Shown here: one piece after another, positions 34,583 to 43,470 of the stretch
Numbering within the stretch: position 1 is the stretch's first letter
Layout of the letters: every line of letters begins with the position of its first letter
Source: Limnohabitans sp. WS1
GTDB lineage: Bacteria; Pseudomonadota; Gammaproteobacteria; Burkholderiales; Burkholderiaceae_C
DNA: 64,000 nucleotides
Direction: 5' to 3'
Assembly: GCF_003063265.1 (NCBI RefSeq)
Contig: NZ_NERU01000001.1
Coordinates: forward strand, 703,405-767,404
Notes under the pieces: generated by a model
What the model saw: the letters and a program-made list of their open reading frames with translations, nothing else
What the model was told of the DNA's origin: nothing
The model's database searches: none
Program-made: the position numbers and the translations under genes

Positions 34583-35797
34583 TTACTTCTTGACCAGAGG
34601 GCAGTCGCTCTCGGCCAATGGGCGGAAGGCCTCGTTGGCAGGGATCGTGGCGACCAGCTTGTAGTAGTCGTAAGGCCCCTTGGACTCGGCAGGCTTTTTC
34701 ACTTCAAACAGGTAGGCTGGGTGAATCTTGCGGCCGTCGGGACGCACGCTGCCTTTGCCAAACAAAGGATCGTCCGTAGGCATTTCTTTCATCTTGGCCG
34801 CCACTTTGGTGCCGTCGTCCGTCTTGGCCGCGTCCACCGCCTTCAGGTAGTGGATCACGCTGGAGTACACACCGGCTTGCACCATCGAGGGGTATTTGCC
34901 GCCTCGCTCAGCTGCAAAACGCTTGGAGAAGGCACGGGTGTTGTCGTTCAAGTCCCAGTAGAAGGTCTCGGTCAACATCAGACCTTGGGCGGTGTTCAGG
35001 CCCAAAGAGTGCACGTCAGGCAAAAAGACCAACAAGCCAGCCAGGTTCTGGCCGCCCTTGGTGATGCCAAATTCGGCGGCTTGCTTGATCGAGTTGGTGG
35101 TGTCACCACCGGCGTTGGCCAAGCCAATGATCTTGGCTTTGGACGCTTGTGCTTGCAGCAAGAAAGAAGAGAAGTCTTGTGTTGGGAAGGGGGTGCGCAC
35201 TTTGCCCACCACTTTGCCGCCGTTCTTGGTCACCACGGCTTCGGTGTCACGCTCCAGGGCGTGGCCAAAAGCGTAGTCGGCGGTCAAGAAAAACCAAGTG
35301 TTGCCACCGCTTTTGACAATCGCCTTGCCCGTGCCGTTGGCCAGCATCCAGGTGTCATAAGCCCAGTGGATGGTGTTGGCGTTGCAAGCCTTGCCGCTCA
35401 GGTCGGCAGTGGCCGAGCCGGAGTTGACGTGCAGCTTGCCCTTGTCGCTGGAGATCTTGGCAATGGCCAAGCCCACCGACGATGTGGGCACGTCAGCGAT
35501 CATGTCGACCTTGTCGGTGTCATACCACTGGCGTGCAATGTTGGAGCCCACATCGGGTTTGTTTTGGTGGTCAGCGCCCACGATTTCCACTTTGAGCTTG
35601 CTGCCGGTGGCCTTGATGTAGTCGTCCACCGCCATTTTGGCGGCGGTCACCGAGCCGGGGCCCGTGATGTCGGAGTAAAGACCCGACATGTCGTTGAGCA
35701 CACCGATCTTGACGATGCCGTCAGAGATCTGGGCTTGTGCACCACCCGCAAAGGCACAGGCGGCCAAAGCGGCCAAGGAAAGAAGTTTGCGTTTCAT
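34583..35797 (-). CDS. Branched-chain amino acid-type ABC transporter substrate-binding protein
   Basis: A 404-residue Peripla_BP_6 receptor. The signal peptide MKRKLLSLAALAACAFAGG..AQA is cleaved near residue 23. The mature N-terminus KIGVLNDMSGLYSDITGPGS has the ligand-loop serine/threonine residues common to aromatic- or short-chain-acid-binding relatives as well as LivK, so the ligand need not be an amino acid. ATG 35797 has GGAGAC about 8 nt upstream; the longer upstream frame is not supported. Confidence 0.88.
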   Translation of the reverse strand: MKRKLLSLAALAACAFAGGAQAQISDGIVKIGVLNDMSGLYSDITGPGSVTAAKMAVDDYIKATGSKLKVEIVGADHQNKPDVGSNIARQWYDTDKVDMIADVPTSSVGLAIAKISSDKGKLHVNSGSATADLSGKACNANTIHWAYDTWMLANGTGKAIVKSGGNTWFFLTADYAFGHALERDTEAVVTKNGGKVVGKVRTPFPTQDFSSFLLQAQASKAKIIGLANAGGDTTNSIKQAAEFGITKGGQNLAGLLVFLPDVHSLGLNTAQGLMLTETFYWDLNDNTRAFSKRFAAERGGKYPSMVQAGVYSSVIHYLKAVDAAKTDDGTKVAAKMKEMPTDDPLFGKGSVRPDGRKIHPAYLFEVKKPAESKGPYDYYKLVATIPANEAFRPLAESDCPLVKK

Positions 35798-35823
35798 CGT
35801 GCTGTCTCCGTTAAGAAAAAAAA

Positions 35824-36534
35824 TCAAACACCCAGGTACTCGTTCAACATGCCCATCTTGGAGGACAGCTCATGTGCGCTGAAGCTCTCCACCATCTGGC
35901 CATGCTCCATCACGTAGAAGCGGTCGGCCAGGGGGGCGGCAAATCGGAAGTTCTGCTCGACCATGATGATGGTGAAGCCCTTGGCCTTGAGGGCCGTGAT
36001 CATGCGGGCCAGCGCTTGCACAATGACCGGGGCCAGGCCTTCAGATATTTCATCCAGCAACAAAAAGCGAGCGCCGGTGCGCAGAATGCGGCCCACCGCC
36101 AGCATTTGCTGCTCGCCACCGGACAGGCGTGTGCCCGGGCTGTTGCGCCGCTCCAGCAGGTTGGGGAACATGTCGTAAATTTCTTCGACCGACATGCCGT
36201 TGGGGGCAATCACGGGCGGCAGCAGCAGGTTTTCTTCGCAGGTCAGGGCCGAGAAAATACCGCGCTCTTCGGGGCAATAACCAATGCCCAGTTTGGCAAT
36301 CTGGTGCGGAGCCCAGTTCACGGTTTCTTGGCCCTTGATGGTGATGGAGCCAGTGCGTCGACCCACCAGACCCAGAATCGATTTGACCGTGGTGGTGCGA
36401 CCCGCACCGTTGCGACCCAGCAAGGTCACCACTTCGCCTTCATTCACCGTGAGGTCCACCCCATGCAGGATGTGTGACTCACCGTACCAGGCTTGCAGGT
36501 TGCTGATGCGCAGCATTTCTTTGGGCTCAGCCAT
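35824..36534 (-). CDS. ABC transporter ATP-binding protein LivF, with Walker A Lys replaced by Arg
   Basis: A 236-residue LivF-type ATPase: signature LSGGEQQ, Walker B FLLLDEISEGLAP and switch glutamine region VEQNFRFA. The Walker A sequence reads GRNGAGRTTT, with CGC (Arg) where nearly all ABC ATPases have Lys. I recall similar GAGRTT sequences in other betaproteobacterial LivF proteins, so it may be a subfamily trait rather than a defect. The Walker B also has Ile in place of the usual Pro after Glu. The partner LivG has an intact GAGKTT, so the heterodimer would have one degenerate site. The start at 36534 overlaps livG by 8 bp. Confidence 0.88.
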   Translation of the reverse strand: MAEPKEMLRISNLQAWYGESHILHGVDLTVNEGEVVTLLGRNGAGRTTTVKSILGLVGRRTGSITIKGQETVNWAPHQIAKLGIGYCPEERGIFSALTCEENLLLPPVIAPNGMSVEEIYDMFPNLLERRNSPGTRLSGGEQQMLAVGRILRTGARFLLLDEISEGLAPVIVQALARMITALKAKGFTIIMVEQNFRFAAPLADRFYVMEHGQMVESFSAHELSSKMGMLNEYLGV

Positions 36535-37303
36535 GGGCTCCCTCCAGCTGGTTGTCGGTGGTGCCCATATAGGCTTCGAGCACTTGCGGGTTTTGTGACA
36601 CCACGGCGTAAGGTCCTTCTGCAATCACTTGTCCACGTTGCAAGACACTGATGGTGTCCGCAATTTTGGACACCACATTCATGTTGTGCTCCACCATCAA
36701 AATGGTGCGGTTGGCCCCGACTTTTTTGATCAGCTGCGTGACGCGGTCCACGTCTTCGTGGCCCATGCCCTGGGTGGGCTCGTCGAGCAACATCAGCTCG
36801 GGATCCATGGCCAAAGTGGTGGCAATTTCCAGGGCTCGCTTGCGGCCATAAGGCAACTCAACGGCCGTTAAGTCAGCCATATTGCCCAGGTCCACCTCGT
36901 CCAGCAGTGCCATGGCTTTGTCATTGAGCTGGTTCAGGCTGCGCTCGGAGCGCCAAAAATGCAGCGATGTCCCGGTGGCGCGTTGCAAGCCGATGCGCAC
37001 GTTCTCCATGACGGTCAAGTTGGGGAAAGTGGCCGAAATCTGAAAGGACCGCACAATGCCACGCCGTGCCACTTGTGAGGGTTTTTCGGAGGTGATGTCA
37101 TGGCCATTGAACACAATCTGTCCCTTGGTGGGAATCAGAAACTTGGTCAGCAGGTTGAACACCGTGGTTTTTCCCGCGCCATTGGGGCCAATCAGCGCAT
37201 GGATTTGCCCGCGCTTGACCCGCAGATCCACACCGTTGACAGCAACAAAACCCTTGAACTCCTTGATGAGCCCCCGGGTTTCGAGAATGATTTCGTCAGC
37301 CAT
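36527..37303 (-). CDS. ABC transporter ATP-binding protein LivG
   Basis: A 258-residue ATPase: Walker A GPNGAGKTT near residues 37-45, the LivG-specific insert (LQRATGTSLHFWRSERSLNQ), signature region LPYGRKRALEIA in place of LSGGQ, Walker B LMLLDEPTQGM and switch His in VEHNMN. First gene of the operon. The region 37304-37511 upstream must contain its promoter; I see no clear box or gene there. Confidence 0.9.
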   Translation of the reverse strand: MADEIILETRGLIKEFKGFVAVNGVDLRVKRGQIHALIGPNGAGKTTVFNLLTKFLIPTKGQIVFNGHDITSEKPSQVARRGIVRSFQISATFPNLTVMENVRIGLQRATGTSLHFWRSERSLNQLNDKAMALLDEVDLGNMADLTAVELPYGRKRALEIATTLAMDPELMLLDEPTQGMGHEDVDRVTQLIKKVGANRTILMVEHNMNVVSKIADTISVLQRGQVIAEGPYAVVSQNPQVLEAYMGTTDNQLEGAHG

Positions 37304-37511
37304 TGAGTTTTGTACCTGGACAACAAAGAACAAAGAACACGCGAATTCTGTGTCGAGGAAAAAATAGCAGGTACATGGTTATCCCGAAGTTCTGTCTCTT
37401 GCGCGACGAATGTTTCAAGATGGACCATCAAAAGTCAGATTTTTGTAGGTTTATGGATGCATGCGGAGAGTGGGGCGCAGAAGCTTGTGCGGGGGCGGGC
37501 ATTCTGTCGTT

Positions 37512-38294
37512 TCAACTCATCACCATGCCGCCATCGACATGGATGCTTTGACCCGTCATGCCACTCGATTCGGACGAGCCCAAATACACCGCCAAACCTG
37601 CGATTTCGGTCGGGTTCAGGATGCGCCCCAAAGGCACACGGGTCAGTGCGGCCTTGACCAGTTCTTCACCGGTCATGCCCGAGCTGTGTGCCACCTGGGC
37701 CTTGAGTTCTTCAACCATGTCGGTCTGGATAAAGCCGGGGCAAATCGCGTTCACGGTCACATTGTGCGGGCTGGCTTCCAAGGCCACACAACGCGTCAGG
37801 CCCACCACCGCGTGTTTGCTCACGTTGTAGGCGCTTTGGTTGCGAGACCCCCATTTGCCCGCTGTTGAGGCCATGTTGACAATGCGTCCGTGTCGGCGTG
37901 CCTGCATGCCCGGCAGCACCGCCTGCATGAAATGCAGCACACCAAACAGGTTCACATCCAGCATGTCCTGAAAGTCCTGCGCGGCATAGTCCAAAAAGGA
38001 CTTGCCCCGGTACACGCCCGCGTTGTTGACCAGCACATCCACGCGGCCAAAGCGTTGTTCGACCTGTGCCACTGCGGCAAAACACGCATCGCGGTCGGTC
38101 ACATTCAGCCCGATGGTCATGATCCGCTCGGTTGGCAAATCCAACCCATCCTTGACTGCACTGAGACGGGCCACATCGGTGGCGATCAGGCACAAGCTGG
38201 CCCCCTCGGCGGCATAGGCTTGCGCAATGGCCAGGCCAATGCCGCGACTGGCACCGGTGATGATGGCGACTTGCTGGTCCAGGCGGTTGGCCAT
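37512..38294 (-). CDS. SDR family oxidoreductase, 3-hydroxybutyrate dehydrogenase/FabG-like
   Basis: A 260-residue classical SDR: TGASRGIG near residues 13-20, NNAG near 93, MASTAGKWG, catalytic YNVSK (Y-x3-K) near 158-162, and PGFIQTDMV. A MTGEELVK insertion before the C-terminal DGGMVMS recalls sorbitol or 3-hydroxybutyrate dehydrogenases. ATG 38294 has AAGGA 6 nt upstream. It is 19 bp after the desaturase gene and likely co-transcribed; whether the two act on one lipid substrate is not known. Confidence 0.83.
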   Translation of the reverse strand: MANRLDQQVAIITGASRGIGLAIAQAYAAEGASLCLIATDVARLSAVKDGLDLPTERIMTIGLNVTDRDACFAAVAQVEQRFGRVDVLVNNAGVYRGKSFLDYAAQDFQDMLDVNLFGVLHFMQAVLPGMQARRHGRIVNMASTAGKWGSRNQSAYNVSKHAVVGLTRCVALEASPHNVTVNAICPGFIQTDMVEELKAQVAHSSGMTGEELVKAALTRVPLGRILNPTEIAGLAVYLGSSESSGMTGQSIHVDGGMVMS

Positions 38295-38313
38295 GTTCGA
38301 TCCTTGAGGTGAT

Positions 38314-39291
38314 TCAAATGAGTGCAGCGCTCTTGCGAGGGCCCTTCGGTCCACCGGGGGTGCTGTCGTCGTGCGGCTTGGACACCGCTTTGCGCAGCAC
38401 TTGCCCATAGCCCTCGGCCAGCTCCATGCGAGGCCCAAAGCCTTGTTCGATCAGCATGCGGTGGGCCGCAGGCAATTTCCAGCAGGGCGTGAACACAAAC
38501 AGGTGGTGCTCCAGGTGGTAGTTGACCCAGTAAGGGGCCAGCACCATGCGCATGCCCCAGTGGGTGAGCGTGGTACGGGTGTTGCGCAGGCGGTCGTTGT
38601 TGTCGCCCACCACCGCATGCTCGGCAATGTTGCGGATGCGGCTGATCACCTGGTACCAGGTCAGCAAAGGCAAGAGCCACAGCGCAAAGTAAGCCCACCA
38701 CACCCCGGCTGCGGCGCAGACGGCGAAGATGGCGAGGTTGCTCAAGGCAAAGTATTTTTCTGCGGCGAACAGGTTTTTCAGGCGCTGCAAACGGCTGGGG
38801 TCTTGGCCCATTTCCATGCGGAAAAACTCCAAGCGCCGCTGGACACCGGTGATGCCCAGAATGTCGCGCCGCATCTTGCGCCAAAAGCTTTTTGCGGTGA
38901 TTGGAAAAGGCGCTGACAAGATCAGGTCGGGGTCGTCCTTTTGCTGTGTGTGGCGGTGGTGGCTCAGGTGGTAAGGCCGGTACAGCGTGAGGCTCGCGCC
39001 CACCGGCCAGCCGCACAAAAAGGCGCCCAGCGTGTCATTGAGCCGGGTGTTTTTGAACAAGGCCCGGTGTGCCGCATCGTGCATCAAGATCGCCAAGCCC
39101 AGCTGCCTGCCACCAATGATGATCACAGCGGCGATGAAGCTCAAAGGGTTGGGCCAAGCGATGAAAAACGCCATGGCCAGCGCAATGACACCCCAGGCAT
39201 GCAGCACCAGATAGGCACCCATCCAGTCCGAGCGTTCGCGCAAGTCAGCGTCTTGCTCGGGGCTGAGGGTGGGTTGAGCGGCTGTGGCCAT
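38314..39291 (-). CDS. Fatty acid desaturase family membrane protein
   Basis: A 325-residue di-iron membrane enzyme with three histidine boxes: HDAAH, HLSHHRH and HLEHH, plus NIAEHA, and four to five predicted helices. The family introduces double bonds or hydroxyls into acyl chains or carotenoids; the HDAAH/HLSHHRH form is common in uncharacterised proteobacterial members. The start is ambiguous between ATG 39291 and ATG 39321, neither with a good ribosome binding site. Confidence 0.83.
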   Translation of the reverse strand: MATAAQPTLSPEQDADLRERSDWMGAYLVLHAWGVIALAMAFFIAWPNPLSFIAAVIIIGGRQLGLAILMHDAAHRALFKNTRLNDTLGAFLCGWPVGASLTLYRPYHLSHHRHTQQKDDPDLILSAPFPITAKSFWRKMRRDILGITGVQRRLEFFRMEMGQDPSRLQRLKNLFAAEKYFALSNLAIFAVCAAAGVWWAYFALWLLPLLTWYQVISRIRNIAEHAVVGDNNDRLRNTRTTLTHWGMRMVLAPYWVNYHLEHHLFVFTPCWKLPAAHRMLIEQGFGPRMELAEGYGQVLRKAVSKPHDDSTPGGPKGPRKSAALI

Positions 39292-39375
39292 GTTCTGAAA
39301 TGAAAAAAGCAAAGGAACCATCTTGAGATGAAACCTTTGCCCTATCAGTCACTGAAGTGACCGGTTGCGATGCGA

Positions 39376-39954
39376 TCAGCGTTGGCCGTCGTGGACTGAA
39401 ACTTTGTCCTTGGTCAGTCCGCCCAAGCGAGAGTGCACACGGGGCCCCGTGCCCATGACCAATGCAAACAAGATTTCATTGGGTCGAGGCGCATCTTGAA
39501 TGCCCACTTCCATGCTGTTGAAATGGCTGCGCACATAACTGGCGTGGATGTAATGCACCGGCACCATGAGGCGATAACCAGTGTGCGCCACCGCCTTGCT
39601 GGCGGGCACCATGGCTTTGGGCTCGCCCAGCACCGTGCGCATGGCCCAGCCGCCCGCTTCATGCCATACAGCGCCGTGTTCCATTTCGCCGTTGACGCCC
39701 ACAATGGCCGCTTTGCTGTAGACCTCGATGTTGTCTTTGCCCAAGGTGTCCACCAGCTCTTGCGCCAGCACGGTGCCCAAAGACCGCAGTTCCGCCATGA
39801 AGGGCATCAGGTCAGGCTCGTAACGCCCGGCATACGGGTTTTGGATCACTGCACAAGCCGCCGCCAATTTCAGCGGGGTGTCCGTGACCGGGCCGCCTTC
39901 GTGGTACGTGGTTTCGATCGTCAGGCTGCGTTTGCGAATTTCAATCAGTGACAT
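39376..39954 (-). CDS. Amino acid synthesis (AA_synth) family protein
   Basis: A 192-residue protein of the AA_synth/DUF1185 family. Diagnostic segments are ETTYHEGG, AACAVIQNPYAGRY, IVGVNGEMEHGAVWHEAGG and PNEILFALVMGTGPRVHSR. The family folds like a small alpha/beta hydrolase-unrelated domain and has been linked only loosely to amino-acid metabolism; in Burkholderiales it sits in catabolic clusters with Bug receptors, as here. It is the last gene of the GntR-headed cluster, 23 bp after the Bug receptor. Confidence 0.8.
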   Translation of the reverse strand: MSLIEIRKRSLTIETTYHEGGPVTDTPLKLAAACAVIQNPYAGRYEPDLMPFMAELRSLGTVLAQELVDTLGKDNIEVYSKAAIVGVNGEMEHGAVWHEAGGWAMRTVLGEPKAMVPASKAVAHTGYRLMVPVHYIHASYVRSHFNSMEVGIQDAPRPNEILFALVMGTGPRVHSRLGGLTKDKVSVHDGQR

Positions 39955-39977
39955 CGGTCATCCTTTGTTGGTTTCAA

Positions 39978-40946
39978 TCATTGTTTGGGAATTTTGGCGT
40001 CGTTGACGACCTGTATCCACTTTTGGGTTTGTCCTGCCACCAAGCTGCGCATCTCCTCGGGGGTGCTGCCACGCACTTCGCCACCCATGTCTTCCAGGCG
40101 CGATTTGACCGCAGGGACCACGATCGCTTTTTGCAGTTCTGCATTCAGGCGATCGATCACGGCACGCGGTGTGCTCGCAGGTGCCATCAAACCAGCCCAA
40201 GACTGTACGTCGTACCCGGTCACGCCCTGTTCAGTGACCGTGGGCACATCGGGCAGGCCTTGCCACCTTTGGGGCCCCGTGGCGGCAATCGCCCGCAGTT
40301 TGCCGCCTTTGATGTTGGCCATCACCGCGGTGGGTGGGGCAATGATCATGGGGATTTCGCCACTGAGCAATGCCGTCAGCGAAGCCGAGTCACCCCTGAA
40401 AGGGACATGCAGCAACTGTGTTTTGGACATGCTGGCCAAGAGCTCACCGGCCAGGTGATGGGTCGAGCCAATGCCCGCTGTGCCGTAGCTGATTTCTGTC
40501 GGGTTGGCTTTGGCGGCGGCCAGCAAAGCCGTCAAATTGGCATACTTGCTGTTCGCAGGCACCACCACAAGAAATGGGAAATACGTGATGGTGCTGACCA
40601 TCTCGAAGTCTTGCACCGTGCGGTAGGCCAAGTTGTTGTACAACGCGCCAGCAACCGCATGACCGCCCGTGGCCAAGAGCAGGGTGTAACCATCGGGTCT
40701 GGCCTTCGACACTGTGGTGGCTGCAATGGTGCCCCCGGCACCGGCTTGCGCCTCGACCACCATGGACTGGCCCAAGCCTTTGCTCATTTCTTGGCTCACG
40801 GACCGTGCAATGGCGTCCGCATTGCCGCCGGGTGCAAAACCCTGAAGAATTTTGATGGGACGTTCTGGATAGGTTTGGGCCAGAACGGTCATGGGCAAGG
40901 CCAAAGACCCTGCACTCAGAGCGATGAGTAAATGTCGACGAAGCAT
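39978..40946 (-). CDS. Bug-type tripartite tricarboxylate transporter substrate-binding protein
   Basis: A 322-residue receptor with signal peptide MLRRHLLIALSAGSLALPM...LAQ and the core features ILQGFAPGGNADAIAR, AQAGAGGTIAA and PDVPTVTEQGVTGYDVQSW. It probably delivers the cluster's growth substrate, although no TctAB permease is nearby. About 40% of the conserved positions differ from the Bug protein at 15141, so the ligand is probably different. Confidence 0.87.
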   Translation of the reverse strand: MLRRHLLIALSAGSLALPMTVLAQTYPERPIKILQGFAPGGNADAIARSVSQEMSKGLGQSMVVEAQAGAGGTIAATTVSKARPDGYTLLLATGGHAVAGALYNNLAYRTVQDFEMVSTITYFPFLVVVPANSKYANLTALLAAAKANPTEISYGTAGIGSTHHLAGELLASMSKTQLLHVPFRGDSASLTALLSGEIPMIIAPPTAVMANIKGGKLRAIAATGPQRWQGLPDVPTVTEQGVTGYDVQSWAGLMAPASTPRAVIDRLNAELQKAIVVPAVKSRLEDMGGEVRGSTPEEMRSLVAGQTQKWIQVVNDAKIPKQ

Positions 40947-41010
40947 GGTTGTCTCCTCAAGGATGAATAAAGCATGCAGCGCCTTCTGCGGACGCTTGCC
41001 TGCACGAACT

Positions 41011-42006
41011 TCACGGTTGCATCACCAGCTTGCCGCTGACCCTGCCTTGATCGAGCAAGACGTGGGTTTGGCGGACTTCGCTGAGTTTGAAAATCTGGTG
41101 TTCAGGCGGCCGAACAAGCCCTTGCGCCATCAGCTCGATGGCTTCTTGCATCAGTGCGCGACGCGCCAAAGGGTCCTCGTCAAAGGTGTGCATCGAAAAG
41201 CACCGCACGGCCAAGCTCTTGCCCAAGAATTTGCGAAGCACCTGAAAAACATCTTCTGTGGGCATGCCTTGAACAATGTTGTAAGACACCACCGTGCCGA
41301 GTGACGCCAGGCTGTGCAAGCCATCGATCAGGCTTTGCCCGCCCAGATGGTCGAACACCAGATCCACACCACGGCCTTGCGTGAGCGTTTGAATTTGGGT
41401 CTTCAGGTCGTCTTGTTCCGTGCACACCACATGGTCAAAACCATGGTCCCGTGCGTATTGGCTTTTGTCGGCAGTCCGACTGGTTCCAATGGTGGCAAAT
41501 CCTCGGTGCTTGGCGACCTGGCACAGCATGCCCGCTACACCGCCCGATGCCCCTGTGATCAGCACATGTGGCTGTGGGCGATGGCTGGTCCCGGCCACGC
41601 GCATGAGTGCCAAGGCCAGTTGCAAGTTGGGCAGGCTGACCGCGTCTTCAAAGGCCACTGTCGGGTGCAAGGGGTAAGGCGCGTCTTGCGGCACCACAAT
41701 GGCCTCGGCATAGCAGCCACCGCGCTGGGCCAGTTCGCGCGCACTCACGAGCACACGGTCACCCAGTTGCCACTGTGTCACGCCTTCGCCGATGGCGTCG
41801 ACCACGCCGGCCAGCTCCGCGCCAGGAACGGCAGGCAGTGGCGGCATCCATTTGTAGGTGCCTTGGCGGATCAACACATCCGGGCGGCCCACCCCAATGG
41901 CATGGGCTTTCACGCGCACCTGTCCAGGGCCAGGCAGCGGATCGGGCAGATCCACCAGCAGCAAACTGTCCGGCCCGCCGGGCACCTGGACTTGGATGGC
42001 TTTCAT
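41011..42006 (-). CDS. Zinc-independent quinone oxidoreductase / MDR family NADPH oxidoreductase
   Basis: A 331-residue medium-chain reductase. The N-terminal GroES-like part has VGRPDVLIRQGTYKW and PAVPGAELAGVV, and the coenzyme domain motif is LITGASGGVAGMLCQVAKHRG. The structural-zinc cysteines are absent, as in QOR/CurA types. Members reduce quinones or enones such as unsaturated ring-cleavage products. Its ATG is 2 bp after the stop of the FAH-fold gene (TGA-GC-ATG), so translation is coupled. The frame is open further upstream only within that gene. Confidence 0.83.
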   Translation of the reverse strand: MKAIQVQVPGGPDSLLLVDLPDPLPGPGQVRVKAHAIGVGRPDVLIRQGTYKWMPPLPAVPGAELAGVVDAIGEGVTQWQLGDRVLVSARELAQRGGCYAEAIVVPQDAPYPLHPTVAFEDAVSLPNLQLALALMRVAGTSHRPQPHVLITGASGGVAGMLCQVAKHRGFATIGTSRTADKSQYARDHGFDHVVCTEQDDLKTQIQTLTQGRGVDLVFDHLGGQSLIDGLHSLASLGTVVSYNIVQGMPTEDVFQVLRKFLGKSLAVRCFSMHTFDEDPLARRALMQEAIELMAQGLVRPPEHQIFKLSEVRQTHVLLDQGRVSGKLVMQP

Positions 42007-42008
42007 GC

Positions 42009-42875
42009 TCAGGCCTGGGCCGCGATCGGGTTGACCAAGGTGCCGATGCCCTCGATCTCGACCTCGCACACATCGCCCGGCTTCATGAACCAGGCGGGCT
42101 TGCGGCTCCAGCCCACACCCGCAGGCGTGCCGGTGGCGATCACGTCGCCGGGCACCAGCGTGAAGATGGTCGAGGCGTAGCTGATGAGCTTGGCGATCGA
42201 GAAAATCATGTGGCCGGTGTGGCTCGACTGCACCACTTCGCCGTTCAGGCGCGTGATCAGCTTGAGTTCCTGGTTGGGTGCGATTTCGTCGGCCGTGACC
42301 ATCCAAGGGCCAAAGCCGCCGGTGGATTCAAAGTTTTTGCCCGAAGCGATTTGTTTGGCGTGGAATTGCCACTCGCGGATGCTGCCATCGTTGTAGCAAG
42401 AGTAGCCCGCCACATGGTCAAAGGCGTTGGCCTCGGCAATGTTGCGGCCTTCTTTGCCGATGATCACAGCCAACTCGCCTTCCCAGTCGAGTGAGCCCGA
42501 CACCTTGGGGCAGATGATGGGTTGGCCGTGTGCCACTTGCGAGCGCCACACCCGCAAAAAGATGGGTGGCTCTTCGGACAATTCGCGGTGCATGCCCGCG
42601 GCCAGCACTTCCTGGTGGTGGTCCATGTAGTTGCGCACGGCGCAGACGATTTTTTCGGGCTTGGGGATCACCGGCAAGAAGGTGATGTCGGCCAGTTTTA
42701 CATCGGCGGTTTTGTTGGCCACATCCTGCTTGGCGTTCAGGTAAGCGCCCGAGGCGATGTAGTCCGTCAGCGTGGCGTATTGCGGCAGCGCTTTGCCCAG
42801 GTCAACGATGGCGTCTGCGCTCACGAGCGCGCCCCACGTTTCACGGCCTTGGTGGATGAAGGAAAGCAATTTCAT
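42009..42875 (-). CDS. Fumarylacetoacetate hydrolase family protein
   Basis: A 288-residue FAH-fold enzyme. Metal-binding and substrate residues are in DWEGELAVIIGKEGRNI (Glu), GYSCYNDGSIREWQ (Asp), FESTGGFGPWMV and the C-terminal GTPAGVGW. The family hydrolyses or decarboxylates 1,3-diketo acids late in aromatic and amino-acid degradation. ATG 42875 has AAGGA 6 nt upstream. The combination with a VOC dioxygenase-like protein and a quinone reductase supports a ring-cleavage type pathway. Confidence 0.87.
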   Translation of the reverse strand: MKLLSFIHQGRETWGALVSADAIVDLGKALPQYATLTDYIASGAYLNAKQDVANKTADVKLADITFLPVIPKPEKIVCAVRNYMDHHQEVLAAGMHRELSEEPPIFLRVWRSQVAHGQPIICPKVSGSLDWEGELAVIIGKEGRNIAEANAFDHVAGYSCYNDGSIREWQFHAKQIASGKNFESTGGFGPWMVTADEIAPNQELKLITRLNGEVVQSSHTGHMIFSIAKLISYASTIFTLVPGDVIATGTPAGVGWSRKPAWFMKPGDVCEVEIEGIGTLVNPIAAQA

Positions 42876-42900
42876 AAGAAGTCCTTGGTGGAATGGTGAT

Positions 42901-43440
42901 TCAGTGGGCCTTGGCAAATTTCGCTTGCCACTGGGCGATGGGCATGAAGCTCGGGTCTTGTCTGCAGATGGCTTCGGTCTCGCGCAAGATGGTCTCGTCG
43001 TCTTGGCTCAAGTCGAGTGGGTCGCCGTGTGGCTGCGAAATGTAAAACGGCATGTCGATGTAGATCTCGACCGTGTTGCCCTCTGGGTCTGCAAAATAAA
43101 CCGACAAGGCATTGCCATGGTTCAAGGGCAGCACTTTGCTAGCACCCAATGCGGTGGCTTTTTCCTTCAAGTCCCGCAGCGATTGGATAGACGGAACCGC
43201 AAACGACAACTGCATCACGGTGCTGAAGGTGGCCTCGGCAGGACGTCCGCCAGCGATCACCAACTGGTGGTGCTGGTCCGGGCTGGCGCTCAAAAAAACC
43301 AGTGGCGCTTTGAAGGTTTTGCCCACGCCCCGATCGGTCTCGACCAATCCGAAGACAGATTTGTAAAAGTGCACCATCTTCTCGACATCGGTGACATAAA
43401 TGCCGAAATGGGAAGGGGTGGGTTGAGTGACATTGAGCAT
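42901..43440 (-). CDS. VOC superfamily protein (extradiol dioxygenase/glyoxalase-like)
   Basis: A 179-residue vicinal-oxygen-chelate protein with two beta-alpha-beta-beta-beta halves. Likely metal ligands are His11 in SHFGIYV, His57/58 in QHHQLV and Glu in NTVEIYID, the 2-His-1-Glu pattern of class I extradiol dioxygenases. The C-terminal 40 residues are a helical extension not needed for the fold. It is the first structural gene after gntR and may cleave a catechol-like ring or act on a glyoxal adduct. Confidence 0.78.
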   Translation of the reverse strand: MLNVTQPTPSHFGIYVTDVEKMVHFYKSVFGLVETDRGVGKTFKAPLVFLSASPDQHHQLVIAGGRPAEATFSTVMQLSFAVPSIQSLRDLKEKATALGASKVLPLNHGNALSVYFADPEGNTVEIYIDMPFYISQPHGDPLDLSQDDETILRETEAICRQDPSFMPIAQWQAKFAKAH

Positions 43441-43470
43441 GTTTGTCTCCTGCTGGGATGATGAAATGGC

